34,317 nucleotides of DNA, from contig PLYB01000275.1 of assembly GCA_003151655.1 (NCBI GenBank), positions 1 through 34,317 on the forward strand. The letters run 5' to 3'. The DNA is from Gallionellaceae bacterium (lineage in GTDB: Bacteria > Pseudomonadota > Gammaproteobacteria > Burkholderiales > Gallionellaceae). Shown here piece after piece: positions 27,242 to 34,317 of this stretch (positions within the stretch are counted from its first letter, which is position 1; each line of letters starts with the position of its first letter). The position numbers and the translations under genes were made by a program. The notes below the pieces were generated by a model. That model saw only the letters and a program-made list of their open reading frames with translations, was not told the origin of the DNA and ran no database searches.

Positions 27242-27514
27242 ATGGAATTTGAGGACAATCCCGTTAAAGCGGCACAGAACTTCAAGAAGCATAAAATCAG
27301 CTTCGAGGAAGCGGGGTCGGTATTTGGCGACCCCATGGCCTATACGTTTGCTGATCCGGATCATTCCATTGCCGAGGCACGCTGGCTGATGTTCGGCCTG
27401 TCCCGGATGGAAAGACTTCTTGCCGTCATTTATACTGAGCGCAACGGTAAAGTTCGTTTAATCAGTGCGCGGCTTGCGACTAAACATGAACGGAGTATTT
27501 ATGAAGAAGACTGA
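27242..27514 (+). CDS. brnT: BrnT-like ribonuclease toxin
   Basis: Type II toxin of the BrnT family (RelE-like fold, RNA cleavage). 90 residues with the typical pattern: FEDNPVKAAQNFKKHKISFEEA, then FGDPMAYTFADPDHS, RWLMFGLSRMERLLAVIYTER and RLISARLATKHERSIYEE. The message may be leaderless: AATAAT at 27231 with TTGCAA at 27209 (16-base spacer) puts the start at the ATG. It overlaps brnA by 14 bases. Confidence 0.9.
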   Translation: MEFEDNPVKAAQNFKKHKISFEEAGSVFGDPMAYTFADPDHSIAEARWLMFGLSRMERLLAVIYTERNGKVRLISARLATKHERSIYEED

Positions 27515-27746
27515 AGAAATGCGTACCGAATATCGGCGCGAAGATTTGGGCAAAGGCGTGCGCGGCAAGCATTATGCGGACTACCAGAAGGGCAGTAACC
27601 TCGTCCTGCTCAAGCCCGAGCTGGCAAAAATTTTCCCCACCAATGAAGCGGTGAATGCCGCGCTCGAATCGCTGGTTGGTATCGCGCGTGCCGCCGCCAA
27701 GCTGCCACCGTCGGTTACACGAACACGCACGAAACGCGCTGCTTGA
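27501..27746 (+). CDS. brnA: BrnA-like antitoxin
   Basis: Antitoxin partner of BrnT; 81 residues. The N-terminal part (EEMRTEYRREDLGKGVRGKHYADYQKGSN) contacts the toxin in related systems. The C-terminal part (TNEAVNAALESLVGIARAA) would be the DNA-binding segment, though the ribbon-helix-helix is not sharply defined. ATG 27501 has GGAG 5 bases upstream and lies within brnT; the longer frame from 27465 is not needed. Confidence 0.82.
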   Translation: MKKTEEMRTEYRREDLGKGVRGKHYADYQKGSNLVLLKPELAKIFPTNEAVNAALESLVGIARAAAKLPPSVTRTRTKRAA

Positions 27747-27768
27747 TGTATCTATCGGAAATAATGGC

Positions 27769-27805
27769 GATGGGTATCGCTACGCTCCACTCCACCAATC
27801 CTACC
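27769..27805. repeat. Degraded right arm of the nifU-nifS repeat
   Basis: GATGGGTATCGCTACGCTCC... matches the right arm at 10699-10729 with a few changes and no left partner. It marks the same repeat family at the edge of the accessory segment. Confidence 0.65.
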
Positions 27806-27813
27806 GCGCTGTT

Positions 27814-27889
27814 GTAGGTCGGGTTTCACCCAGAGGGTACAAGAACCCCTGCGGGGTAACCCGACATGTCGGGCTGAAGCCCGACCTAC
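27814..27889. repeat. GTAGGTCGGG...CCCGACCTAC inverted repeat
   Basis: Outer arms GTAGGTCGGGTTTCA and TGAAGCCCGACCTAC enclose CCGACATGTCGG. Same family as the short hairpin at 25310-25340. It lies between brnA and the nifA remnant. Confidence 0.8.
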
Positions 27890-27910
27890 GTCCTAATCGA
27901 CAATCCGGGT

Positions 27911-28190
27911 TTATATTTGGCGTACTTTGATATTTAGCGTTTGGATACGATAAGCGATCTGGCGTGGTGTCATGTCGAGCAAACGCGCAGCTTTGGCTTG
28001 TACCCAGCCAGCCTGCTCCAACGCAGCAATGACTTTTTCGCGTTCATCGAGATTGGGATCGCCGAGGTCGAGATTTTGGATGGTTCCCCGGCTGGCTGAA
28101 ATCTTTCGGTAAGCAGAACTCCGTCGCGGTCAATCAGCGAGCCCTCGGTCATGACTGAGGCGCGCTCCAGACAGTTTCCCCGTTCACGTA
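27911..28190 (-). pseudogene. nifA: Decayed 3' copy of nifA (last ~96 codons)
   Basis: About 280 bases match the end of the intact nifA (30922-31210), from the stop codon back to VREL of the helix-turn-helix-proximal region. A 10-base deletion (intact CTCATCGATT after GAAATCTT) shifts the frame. Outside it, I count about 20 differences, all synonymous until the last few codons near 28180, where the copy breaks off into unrelated sequence. It encodes the same VRQI ending with a stop at 27911. There is no start, AAA+ or GAF part. It could be a remnant of a second nifA allele rather than a simple duplication. Confidence 0.9.
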
Positions 28191-28193
28191 CAT

Positions 28194-28643
28194 TTACTTA
28201 CCGTCGTTTTCTGCATACATCAGTTGAACCATTCCCTCAACGATGCGAATGTCACGGGGCGAGAGCCGCACCAGTTTGTCCAGCAATGGAAAAATTCCTG
28301 CGTATTGCGCCAAGCCAGCATATTCTTTTCCCAATACCACCAAGCCAGTCTGCTGCGCGGACAACGGCGCGGTTGAGTCCACTTTTTCACTCGAACCGTA
28401 GCGCAGCCACTGCGCCGATACGCCTAACCAAGTCGCAAGTGCCAGTAACTTTGGTTGCGTAGGAACCGCTTCCGCGAGTAACCATTTCCTGACGGTTTGC
28501 GCGCTGACGGGTTGCCCGGAATAGTGCTGGTTAAACGTGCGCGCAATCTGCGTCGGACTGCCGATAGGCTGGCCTATTCGCTTAATCTCTTGCGTGAGCC
28601 GTTTGCTGAAGGCAATTCGTTGTTGTTCACTGTTCGTTTCCAT
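28194..28643 (-). CDS. XRE-like helix-turn-helix regulator
   Basis: A 149-residue DNA-binding protein, phage-repressor-like. Residues ~14-75 form a Cro/C1-like helix-turn-helix (FSKRLTQEIKRIG...SPTQIARTFN, VSAQTVRKWLLAEAVPTQPK, ATWLGVSAQWLRYG). The C-terminus (LSPRDIRIVEGMVQLMY) is helical. ATG 28643 is chosen; the longer frame to 28697 would run through the palindromic operator. It is divergent from the lipoprotein gene, with GTAAC repeats between, so autoregulation and control of the lipoprotein gene are likely. It starts immediately beyond the nifA remnant. Confidence 0.8.
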   Translation of the reverse strand: METNSEQQRIAFSKRLTQEIKRIGQPIGSPTQIARTFNQHYSGQPVSAQTVRKWLLAEAVPTQPKLLALATWLGVSAQWLRYGSSEKVDSTAPLSAQQTGLVVLGKEYAGLAQYAGIFPLLDKLVRLSPRDIRIVEGMVQLMYAENDGK

Positions 28644-28668
28644 AGGCAGAAAACTACCAAGCTTGGCA

Positions 28669-28717
28669 GTAACTATATAGAAACAAATGGTTTGCAACGG
28701 TAACTATTGGTTGTTAC
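28669..28717. promoter_or_regulatory. GTAAC operator array between the XRE gene and the lipoprotein gene
   Basis: A GTAAC-N8-GTTAC palindrome (28700-28717) and an isolated AGTAACTAT half-site at 28669 share the TAACTAT core, 31 bases apart. Their position between divergent genes suits a binding site of the XRE protein. Confidence 0.6.
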
Positions 28718-28754
28718 TATTCGCGTGTTGCGTTTTATAACAAGGGGGTGTGTA

Positions 28755-30185
28755 ATGAAAACAGAATCAGTGAAAGGGCGGTTGAAAGAGGTGTTCGTTG
28801 CATTAGCCATCGTGATGATGCTTACAGGCTGTTTGAGTGGAAGCGGCACAAGTGGGGGAGCAAGTGGCCCTACACTTTCAAGCATTGCCATCACACCTAC
28901 TACAACCACAGCTTCACTTGGCGCAGGGGTCCAGTTCACTGCTAAGGGAACCTTCTCTGACGGATCGTCATCTGACATCACAAACACAGCCATCTGGACA
29001 TCCTCTGCACCCTCTATTGCAGATTTTAGTTTTGGTGCAGGCTGGATATTTGGTGGTGCCATCGGCTCAACAAATGTTATTGCGTCTACACTGAGTGGCA
29101 TTTCTTCTGCCCCTACCGCTGTGTCAGTCGTTCCTGTTGTTTCAACCACGACACCCACGGGAAATCTCATTACCGGGCGATCCTCCCACACAGCTACCTT
29201 GCTGGCTAATGGCAAGGTACTCGTAACGGGTGGAAATAATAATAAAGGCTCTCTCCTGACAAGTTGTGAGTTGTATGATCCAGCAACAAATTCGTGGACT
29301 GCAACAGGGAACCTAATAACTGCACGTGAAAGCCACACTGCAACACTATTATCGAATGGCAAAGTGTTAGTAGCCGGAGGCTTGGATTCCTCTGTCAATC
29401 CTACGGCCAGTTCGGAACTATACAATCCGACCACAGGACAATGGACTGCGACGGGGAGTCTGGCGACTAAACTTTATGCGCACACCGCAACATTATTATC
29501 GAATGGCAAGGTATTGATTGCAGGTGGAAGTGCTGTGCTTAACGAGTACACAGGCACCACTAGCGCCGAACTATACGATCCAACAGCAGGCATTTGGACT
29601 ACGACGGGAAGCCTTACCAAAGGACGCACTAATAATACCGGCGTGAATTACACCGCGATGTTGCTATCGAACGGTCAAGTGTTGCTCGCGGGTGGGGGCA
29701 GTGGAATGGATCTGTTTGATCCAGCCACCAGTACCTGGACCGCGAGAAATCCTACACTCGATAGTAAGGAATATAATACTTTTTTTACTCTGCTAACAAA
29801 CGGTAAAGTGTTAATAATTGATTCATCAGGTAATGGTTCGATATTAACGCAACTGTATGACCCAACGACTGATACTACCACTGCAACGGCGAATCCTCCT
29901 TCGTATACAGGTGGGGCTTCGATCGTTACATTACCAAACGGCAATGTTCTAACTTTTGGCGGTAACCTTACTGGTAATGTTCAAGGAGTTTTTTCATCTT
30001 CTATCATTAATGTCCGGACATTAATGGTTAGAGATATGTACTCGGGAGCGAGCAAAATAGTAGGTGCGTCAGATCTTTTAACAAAATCGGAAGCCGAAAC
30101 AAAAGATACTGCCACTAAAGTGGGGGTGACTGCAGTTGGTATCGGAATACTTTACTGTGTATCGACTGGTAATTGCAAAAAATAG
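28755..30185 (+). CDS. Lipoprotein with BIG2-like and Kelch-type repeats
   Basis: Exported lipoprotein of 476 residues. The N-terminal signal ends in a lipobox (VMMLTGC-LS), then a Gly/Ser spacer. Residues ~38-115 resemble a BIG2 immunoglobulin-like domain (LSSIAITPTTTTASLGAG, FSDGSSSDITNTAIWTSSAP). Residues ~118-400 are Kelch/galactose-oxidase-like repeats with a recurring pattern: HTATLLSNGKVLVAGG, SSELYNPTTGQWTATGSL. About five to six blades are visible. A likely cell-surface binding function is inferred. The C-terminal ~60 residues diverge and end in a hydrophobic stretch (VGVTAVGIGILYCVS). The ribosome site AAGGGGG precedes ATG 28755. GC content is lower than in the nif genes, so the gene was probably acquired. 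Confidence 0.85.
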   Translation: MKTESVKGRLKEVFVALAIVMMLTGCLSGSGTSGGASGPTLSSIAITPTTTTASLGAGVQFTAKGTFSDGSSSDITNTAIWTSSAPSIADFSFGAGWIFGGAIGSTNVIASTLSGISSAPTAVSVVPVVSTTTPTGNLITGRSSHTATLLANGKVLVTGGNNNKGSLLTSCELYDPATNSWTATGNLITARESHTATLLSNGKVLVAGGLDSSVNPTASSELYNPTTGQWTATGSLATKLYAHTATLLSNGKVLIAGGSAVLNEYTGTTSAELYDPTAGIWTTTGSLTKGRTNNTGVNYTAMLLSNGQVLLAGGGSGMDLFDPATSTWTARNPTLDSKEYNTFFTLLTNGKVLIIDSSGNGSILTQLYDPTTDTTTATANPPSYTGGASIVTLPNGNVLTFGGNLTGNVQGVFSSSIINVRTLMVRDMYSGASKIVGASDLLTKSEAETKDTATKVGVTAVGIGILYCVSTGNCKK

Positions 30186-30200
30186 GGAGCCAAAGCAAGC

Positions 30201-30231
30201 GTAGCCCGGATGAAGCGTAGCGAAATCCGGG
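30201..30231. repeat. Single arm of the GTAGCCCGGAT repeat
   Basis: GTAGCCCGGATGAAGCGTAG...ATCCGGG, a well-known proteobacterial intergenic repeat half related to 16247-16348. It follows the lipoprotein gene. Confidence 0.65.
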
Positions 30232-30274
30232 ACTCGTTGCATACCCCTGATTGCTCCTTCATTCAATCACTGAT

Positions 30275-30559
30275 TCAAAACTTTTCCGGCCACGACATTG
30301 ACGTATGAACTACAGCTAGGATTTGTACTTCGTCAGTTTCAATCCGATAGGCAACAATGTAGGAGTAGGGGCTAACAACCAATTCGCGGCTACCTTCGCA
30401 TCTTCCGAGCCTGCCAACATCTGGGTAAGTTATCAGTGAAAGTGTGTGTTGGCGAATTGTGGTGATGACGCGGCGAGCGGCTTGCGGATTTTTGCGAGAG
30501 ATATATTCACGAATTTCGACGAGACAATCCCGCGCATTCGGGGTGTAACGTACTCTCAT
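30275..30559 (-). CDS. RelE/ParE-family toxin
   Basis: A 94-residue type II toxin: RVRYTPNARDCLVEIREYI at the start, NPQAARRVITTIRQHTLSL, the conserved PDVGRLGRCEGSRELVVSPY loop, and YIVAYRIETDEVQILAVVHTSMSWP. The GR..E.R.L..PY.Y..YR pattern is typical of ParE/RelE proteins. It overlaps its antitoxin by 4 bases. Confidence 0.9.
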   Translation of the reverse strand: MRVRYTPNARDCLVEIREYISRKNPQAARRVITTIRQHTLSLITYPDVGRLGRCEGSRELVVSPYSYIVAYRIETDEVQILAVVHTSMSWPEKF

Positions 30560-30792
30560 GCCGCTTTATCTGCATGCTCAGCAAAGAATTGATCCATTTC
30601 AGCATCGGGTGCAAACTCTTTTCTATCAGCTTGTTCAAGCCCTTTTTGAATCCGTGTACGGATGTAAGCATCATGCTCTATGAATGCAGAAAGTGCTTCA
30701 TTGGCAAGCTCAGTTTCGTTTCGATGAGACTCCATGGCCAGATGATGTAACTTGGCTTTAATGTCTGAACTGATTTCCAATACGGCGTTCAT
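30556..30792 (-). CDS. Ribbon-helix-helix antitoxin of the ParE-like pair
   Basis: A 78-residue antitoxin: NAVLEISSDIKAKLHHLAMESHR with NETELANEALSAFIEHD is a ribbon-helix-helix DNA-binding unit (CopG/ParD-like), and the acidic tail (FAPDAEMDQFFAEHAD) would wrap the toxin. GGGGAA lies just upstream of the ATG. Likely autorepressed at the palindrome at 30813. Confidence 0.87.
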   Translation of the reverse strand: MNAVLEISSDIKAKLHHLAMESHRNETELANEALSAFIEHDAYIRTRIQKGLEQADRKEFAPDAEMDQFFAEHADKAA

Positions 30793-30812
30793 TGTTTATT
30801 CCCCAACATTGG

Positions 30813-30826
30813 TAGAACACATTCTA
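30813..30826. promoter_or_regulatory. TAGAA-N4-TTCTA palindrome, antitoxin operator
   Basis: A perfect 5-base inverted repeat with a CACA spacer, about 20 bases upstream of the antitoxin ATG. On the minus strand its TAGAAT could serve as the -10 box, so repressor binding would block transcription. Confidence 0.6.
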
Positions 30827-30921
30827 GCACTCAAGGATGAAATTACCACGTATAAGATCAGCCTGCGTAATCCGGTGGCAGATCTGGAGCATAGTTCGCA
30901 CAATTTTTCGCATGAAACAAA

Positions 30922-32475
30922 TTATATCTGCCGCACTTTAATATTCAACGTTTGAATACGATACGCAATCTGGCGTGGTGTCATGTCGAGCAAACGCGCA
31001 GCTTTGGCTTGCACCCAGCCTGCCTGCTCCAGCGCAGCGATGACTTTTTCGCGTTCATCGAGATTGGGATCGCCGAGGTCGAGATTTTGGATGGTTCCCC
31101 GGCTGGCTGAAATCTTCTCATCGATTCCGGTAAGCAAAACTCCATCGCGGTCAATCAGCGAGCCTTCGGTCATGACTGATGCGCGCTCCAGACAGTTTTC
31201 CAGTTCACGCACGTTGCCCGGCCAATCGTGGTGCATCAGCACGCGCAGTGCGGTATCGCTCAAGCTGAGAGTGCGACCTTGCTTGGTGCCGATCTTGCCC
31301 ACCAGAAAGCGTGCGATCTCGGGAATGTCTTCCATGCGTTCGCGCAAAGGCGGCAGAAATAACGGCATCACGTTGAGGCGATAGTACAAGTCCTCGCGAA
31401 ACTTTCCCGACTCCACTTCGGCTTCCAAATCGCGGTGGGTGGCGGCGACGACACGGACATCGACTTTTATAGTGCGCGTTCCGCCGACGCGTTCCAGCTC
31501 TCCCTCCTGCAACACGCGCAGTAATTTGGCCTGGAAAGATGCGGAAATTTCACCGATTTCATCGAGAAATACTGTGCCGCCCTCGGCTTGCTCAAAGCGT
31601 CCTTTGCGTTGTGCTACCGCGCCGGTGAAGGCACCTTTTTCGTGGCCGAACAATTCCGATTCAAGCAAGGTTTCCGGTAGCGCCGCGCAGTTGAGTTTGA
31701 CAAAACTGCCGCGCGCGCGCGGCGAGTTGTAGTGAATGGCGTTGGCGATCAGCTCTTTACCCGTTCCGGTCTCGCCGCGAATCAACACCGTGGTATTCCA
31801 CTTCGCCACCAGCCGCACTTGCTCGAAGATGCGGCGCATGGATTGGGTGTGTCCGATGATATTGTCGAAGCCGTATTGTCCGCGCACACTGCGCCGCAAC
31901 ACATCGCGCTCTTCGACGATCTCCATTTTTTCCTGTGCCACTTCATGAGACAGGCGCACGCTTTGTCCGATCAGATTGGCGACCATTTCCAGAAAGCGCT
32001 GGTACTCGTCGAGTTGTTTGGTGATGCCGGGAGCGGGTTGTGCGGCCAACACGCCGACTACCTTTTTCCCGATACGAATCGGCACCCCGACGAATGCGCC
32101 CTGCGGGTTGTAGATACCCATGCGGCTTAGAAAACGCGGTTCATCCATAATGCACTCGACCACGATGCTGTTGCCGCTCTTGAGAATGTTGCCGACTACA
32201 CCTTCGCCCGGCAGATAGCTCACTTCTTCGGTGACGGTGTCAGATACTCCATACACCAGCGATACCTGCAATTCCCCGCTGGCCGGGTCGATCAGGCTGA
32301 CCATGCCGCGATCAAGCGCCATCCCTTCGTGCAATGCGTGCAGAACGCCATCCAGTGTTTGTTTAAAGTTGAGCGAATGCGACAATACGCGGCTTACTTG
32401 ATACAGCGTTCCCAATTCCGCACGCAGCACATCAAGTTCCAATTCGGGCCATTTTTCCATGGGTGTATTAGACAT
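30922..32475 (-). CDS. nifA: NifA, sigma-54-dependent nif activator
   Basis: Enhancer-binding transcription activator for the nif promoters. 517 residues: an N-terminal GAF domain (~20-175), an AAA+ domain with Walker A GETGTGKE (234-241), the sigma-54 contact loop GAFTGA (281-286), Walker B VFLDEIGE (302-309) and R-finger region, and a C-terminal Fis-type helix-turn-helix (~474-517, [32 protein letters not shown]). The linker before the helix-turn-helix lacks the cysteine motif of oxygen-sensitive alpha-proteobacterial NifA, in keeping with control by NifL. AGGAGG lies 6 bases before the ATG. It overlaps nifL by 8 bases. Confidence 0.97.
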   Translation of the reverse strand: MSNTPMEKWPELELDVLRAELGTLYQVSRVLSHSLNFKQTLDGVLHALHEGMALDRGMVSLIDPASGELQVSLVYGVSDTVTEEVSYLPGEGVVGNILKSGNSIVVECIMDEPRFLSRMGIYNPQGAFVGVPIRIGKKVVGVLAAQPAPGITKQLDEYQRFLEMVANLIGQSVRLSHEVAQEKMEIVEERDVLRRSVRGQYGFDNIIGHTQSMRRIFEQVRLVAKWNTTVLIRGETGTGKELIANAIHYNSPRARGSFVKLNCAALPETLLESELFGHEKGAFTGAVAQRKGRFEQAEGGTVFLDEIGEISASFQAKLLRVLQEGELERVGGTRTIKVDVRVVAATHRDLEAEVESGKFREDLYYRLNVMPLFLPPLRERMEDIPEIARFLVGKIGTKQGRTLSLSDTALRVLMHHDWPGNVRELENCLERASVMTEGSLIDRDGVLLTGIDEKISASRGTIQNLDLGDPNLDEREKVIAALEQAGWVQAKAARLLDMTPRQIAYRIQTLNIKVRQI

Positions 32476-34045
32476 GTGCGCCTCCTGCTGCGTAAGGCAG
32501 TTGTACTCGTACCCGACAACCGGCGCGATACCCCGGATCGATGTCGATGGTGCCGCTATGATGATTTACCACTTCTTGTGCCATGGCGAGACCCAAGCCA
32601 AGGTGCTTCCGAGCTGCGCCCTTGGTGGTGAAGAACGGTTGGAACACTTTATAGCGCAGCTCTTCGGCGATACCCGGCCCGCTGTCTTCGACGAACACCT
32701 CGATGTGATCGTTGCGTGGGGCGCAAACGATGCGCAGTTCGCGCCGACCACCGCGTCGTTCATTTACCGCGTCGATGGCATTCGATATCAGTTGCTTGAA
32801 CAAGTTGGAGAGTTGCGCAGAATGGCCTAAAGCCATCACAGGTTTGTCCGACGGCATCCACTCCACCACGATGCTGGCCCCGAGCAGGCTGGACGTGGTG
32901 AGCTTGAGTACATCGGCTAGCACTTCATTGAGATTAACTATTTGCATTGCTTCGACGCTTTGATCCGGGATACAGGCACGCAAAGTTTCGAGTGCTTCGC
33001 GGCCTTTCTGAATGGCATCTTCCAGTGTGCTGGCGGGAAGCCCTCCCGCACCTCCTTTAGCCAAGTTCGATGGTTGACCGGATAAGCGGCGTTCCAGCAT
33101 GTTGGCAGCGGCACTCAGCAGATTGAGCGGGCCTTCCAATTGGTACACGGCACCGGCCAGCGTTTCACGCAAGCTCTGAATGTGTTCCTGTTCGGAGAGT
33201 AGCGCGTGCAGACTGTTGATGCGCAGTGCTTCCTGCTGGCGCTTGAGTTCGCTGATGTCCTGAATGGTGAGCAGCAAATAGTGGCGGCGCAACGGTTCGT
33301 AAAATGCATCCGCGCCGACATCGTGTTCTTCGAACCACGATGCCGCACAGGAGAACCAGCGTGTCTGGCGATTGGACGACTCAATGCATACTTCGCGCGC
33401 GGCGATGTTGCGATGTTGTTCATAGGCTTTGCTAAACGCTTCACCCATTTGTTCGCGCAGTACGGCGAGTATTTTTACGGCGGGTTCTTTGCCAAGGTCG
33501 CCGATCAGTTTTTTGTATTCCTGATTATCCAGCAGCACGCGCTCCTTTTCGTCGAGCAGCACGATGGCGACTTGCGCCGCATCCACCACCGATTCGATTA
33601 GCGTCTTCTGGTTTTGTACCTGACGTTCCAAGCGATGCACTTCGGTTACGTCGCGTTGCATGCCAAGAAAATGCGTCGTCATGCCTTCTTCGCCCACGAC
33701 AGGAGTGATGGTGACATCGGCCAGATAGCGGCTGCCGTCTTTGCGCTTGTTCACCAGCAGGCCGGTCCACGGGCGCTGCCGTTGAATCTGCGCCCACAAG
33801 GTTTCGTATACCAGCTTGGGCGTGACGCGATACGACAGGATGGATTCGTTATGTCCCACGATCTCATCGTGTTCGTAGCCTGTGGTGCGCAGAAAGGCCG
33901 CGTTGGCGTACAAGATGTTGGCGCGCGCATCGGTGATGGAGATTGCCAATGCAGCTTGATCTGCCGCTTGCCGGAAGATGTGCGGCGGTACTTGGTCGGC
34001 AATGTCCTGTGCCGAGCTGGGTGGGGTGACGGGTGGCTTGGACAT
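32468..34045 (-). CDS. nifL: NifL, redox- and nitrogen-responsive NifA antagonist
   Basis: NifL binds and inhibits NifA when oxygen or fixed nitrogen is present. The 525 residues contain a first PAS domain (~25-135, [19 protein letters not shown]; probable FAD site), a second PAS domain (~150-265, [16 protein letters not shown]), a helical H-region (~285-320) and a GHKL ATPase-like domain with N-box [14 protein letters not shown] (415-428), D-box VEDSGPGI (452-459) and LGLGLAM (482-488). The H-region reads [12 protein letters not shown], with no histidine at the phosphoacceptor position, so it is a non-kinase NifL. GGAG precedes the ATG. Its TGA stop lies within the nifA start, so translation is coupled. 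Confidence 0.95.
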   Translation of the reverse strand: MSKPPVTPPSSAQDIADQVPPHIFRQAADQAALAISITDARANILYANAAFLRTTGYEHDEIVGHNESILSYRVTPKLVYETLWAQIQRQRPWTGLLVNKRKDGSRYLADVTITPVVGEEGMTTHFLGMQRDVTEVHRLERQVQNQKTLIESVVDAAQVAIVLLDEKERVLLDNQEYKKLIGDLGKEPAVKILAVLREQMGEAFSKAYEQHRNIAAREVCIESSNRQTRWFSCAASWFEEHDVGADAFYEPLRRHYLLLTIQDISELKRQQEALRINSLHALLSEQEHIQSLRETLAGAVYQLEGPLNLLSAAANMLERRLSGQPSNLAKGGAGGLPASTLEDAIQKGREALETLRACIPDQSVEAMQIVNLNEVLADVLKLTTSSLLGASIVVEWMPSDKPVMALGHSAQLSNLFKQLISNAIDAVNERRGGRRELRIVCAPRNDHIEVFVEDSGPGIAEELRYKVFQPFFTTKGAARKHLGLGLAMAQEVVNHHSGTIDIDPGYRAGCRVRVQLPYAAGGAHV

Positions 34046-34144
34046 TTAGACTCCGCTGCGAGTGATGAAAGATGATTAACGTTCAGCAATAAACATGCCC
34101 AACAGCTTGCCAAGTGACACAAGCTCCGATGCCACTGGGGGGAA

Positions 34145-34160
34145 TGTCGGCTTTGCTACA
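34145..34160. promoter_or_regulatory. NifA upstream activator site near the right edge
   Basis: Exact TGT-N10-ACA (spacer CGGCTTTGCT) about 107 bases upstream of the sigma-54 element at 34267. The same gap (34046-34317) must also hold the nifLA promoter on the minus strand, for which I see no strong candidate. Confidence 0.8.
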
Positions 34161-34266
34161 TCTGTGCATGGCATAACCTGACAACTACAAATCATTTTTG
34201 CACTTGTCTGGTGCATGGATGCATCAACCGCCTGATTTTGTACATCTCCATTTCTCGATCCGGCGC

Positions 34267-34282
34267 TGGCACGGCGCTTGCA
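34267..34282 (+). promoter_or_regulatory. Sigma-54 promoter directed out of the right edge
   Basis: TGGCAC-GGCGC-TTGCA matches the sigma-54 consensus exactly. The predicted start is about 34293, so the gene begins beyond the window. Divergence from nifLA suggests nifH and the nitrogenase structural operon, but no coding sequence is visible to prove it. Confidence 0.9.
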
Positions 34283-34317
34283 AATGAACCTGTAAACGTG
34301 AAACTCGCGTAGCGATT

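Overview
The window looks like a chromosomal nitrogen-fixation island of a betaproteobacterium, most plausibly a microaerophilic Gallionella/Sideroxydans-like (Nitrosomonadales) organism. The basis is the nif gene set (NifL-NifA pair, NifW/Z/M/Q/O, a Shethna II-like ferredoxin, DraG), the moderate GC content, and a left flank of uvrA / yajR-like transporter / ssb. The genus is an inference; no rRNA or other marker gene is present.

Layout. (1) 1-4771 is a housekeeping flank: uvrA (minus, runs off the left edge), a YajR-type MFS transporter and ssb. (2) 4847-9040 is a two-gene RND efflux operon (minus). (3) 9252-16223 is nif operon 1 (plus): a NifA-type upstream activator site and a near-perfect sigma-54 promoter, then iscA(nif)-nifU-nifS-nifV-cysE-[TPR-like ORF]-nifW-nifZ-nifM. 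(4) 16431-19053 is accessory DNA: a HigBA-like toxin/antitoxin pair and an AT-richer gene for an exported protein of unknown function. (5) 19247-22192 holds a gene for an 877-residue apparently cytosolic protein with two double-Cache-like sensor modules and a C-terminal CheW domain. It is preceded by a sigma-54 promoter, a NifA-type site and three phased palindromes. (6) 22224-26842 is nif operon 2 (minus): nifB-fdxN-nifO-[2Fe-2S] ferredoxin-FeSII-like ferredoxin-nifQ-draG. It is driven by a sigma-54 promoter with two NifA-type sites, which implies a GTG start for nifB. (7) 27242-30792 is accessory DNA: BrnTA, a decayed 3' copy of nifA, an XRE regulator divergent from a Kelch-repeat lipoprotein, and a RelE/ParE-RHH pair. 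(8) 30922-34045 is nifL-nifA (minus, overlapping by 8 bases). (9) The right edge carries a further NifA site and consensus sigma-54 promoter pointing out of the window, probably toward nifHDK.

How it fits together. NifL-NifA would sense redox and nitrogen status and activate the sigma-54 promoters at about 9362, 19503, 26891 (minus) and 34267. The two operons supply Fe-S assembly (IscA, NifU, NifS with CysE for cysteine), homocitrate (NifV), P-cluster/Fe-protein maturation (NifW, Z, M), FeMo-co synthesis (NifB, NifQ), electron carriers, oxygen protection (FeSII-like) and post-translational reactivation (DraG). The most novel element is the tandem Cache-CheW protein, which appears to be under nif control and could tie nitrogen fixation to chemosensory signalling. 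The second is the nifA 3' duplication, whose differences from the intact gene are almost all synonymous. Palindromic intergenic repeats of at least four types are scattered through the island and have altered two gene ends and supplied one stop codon.
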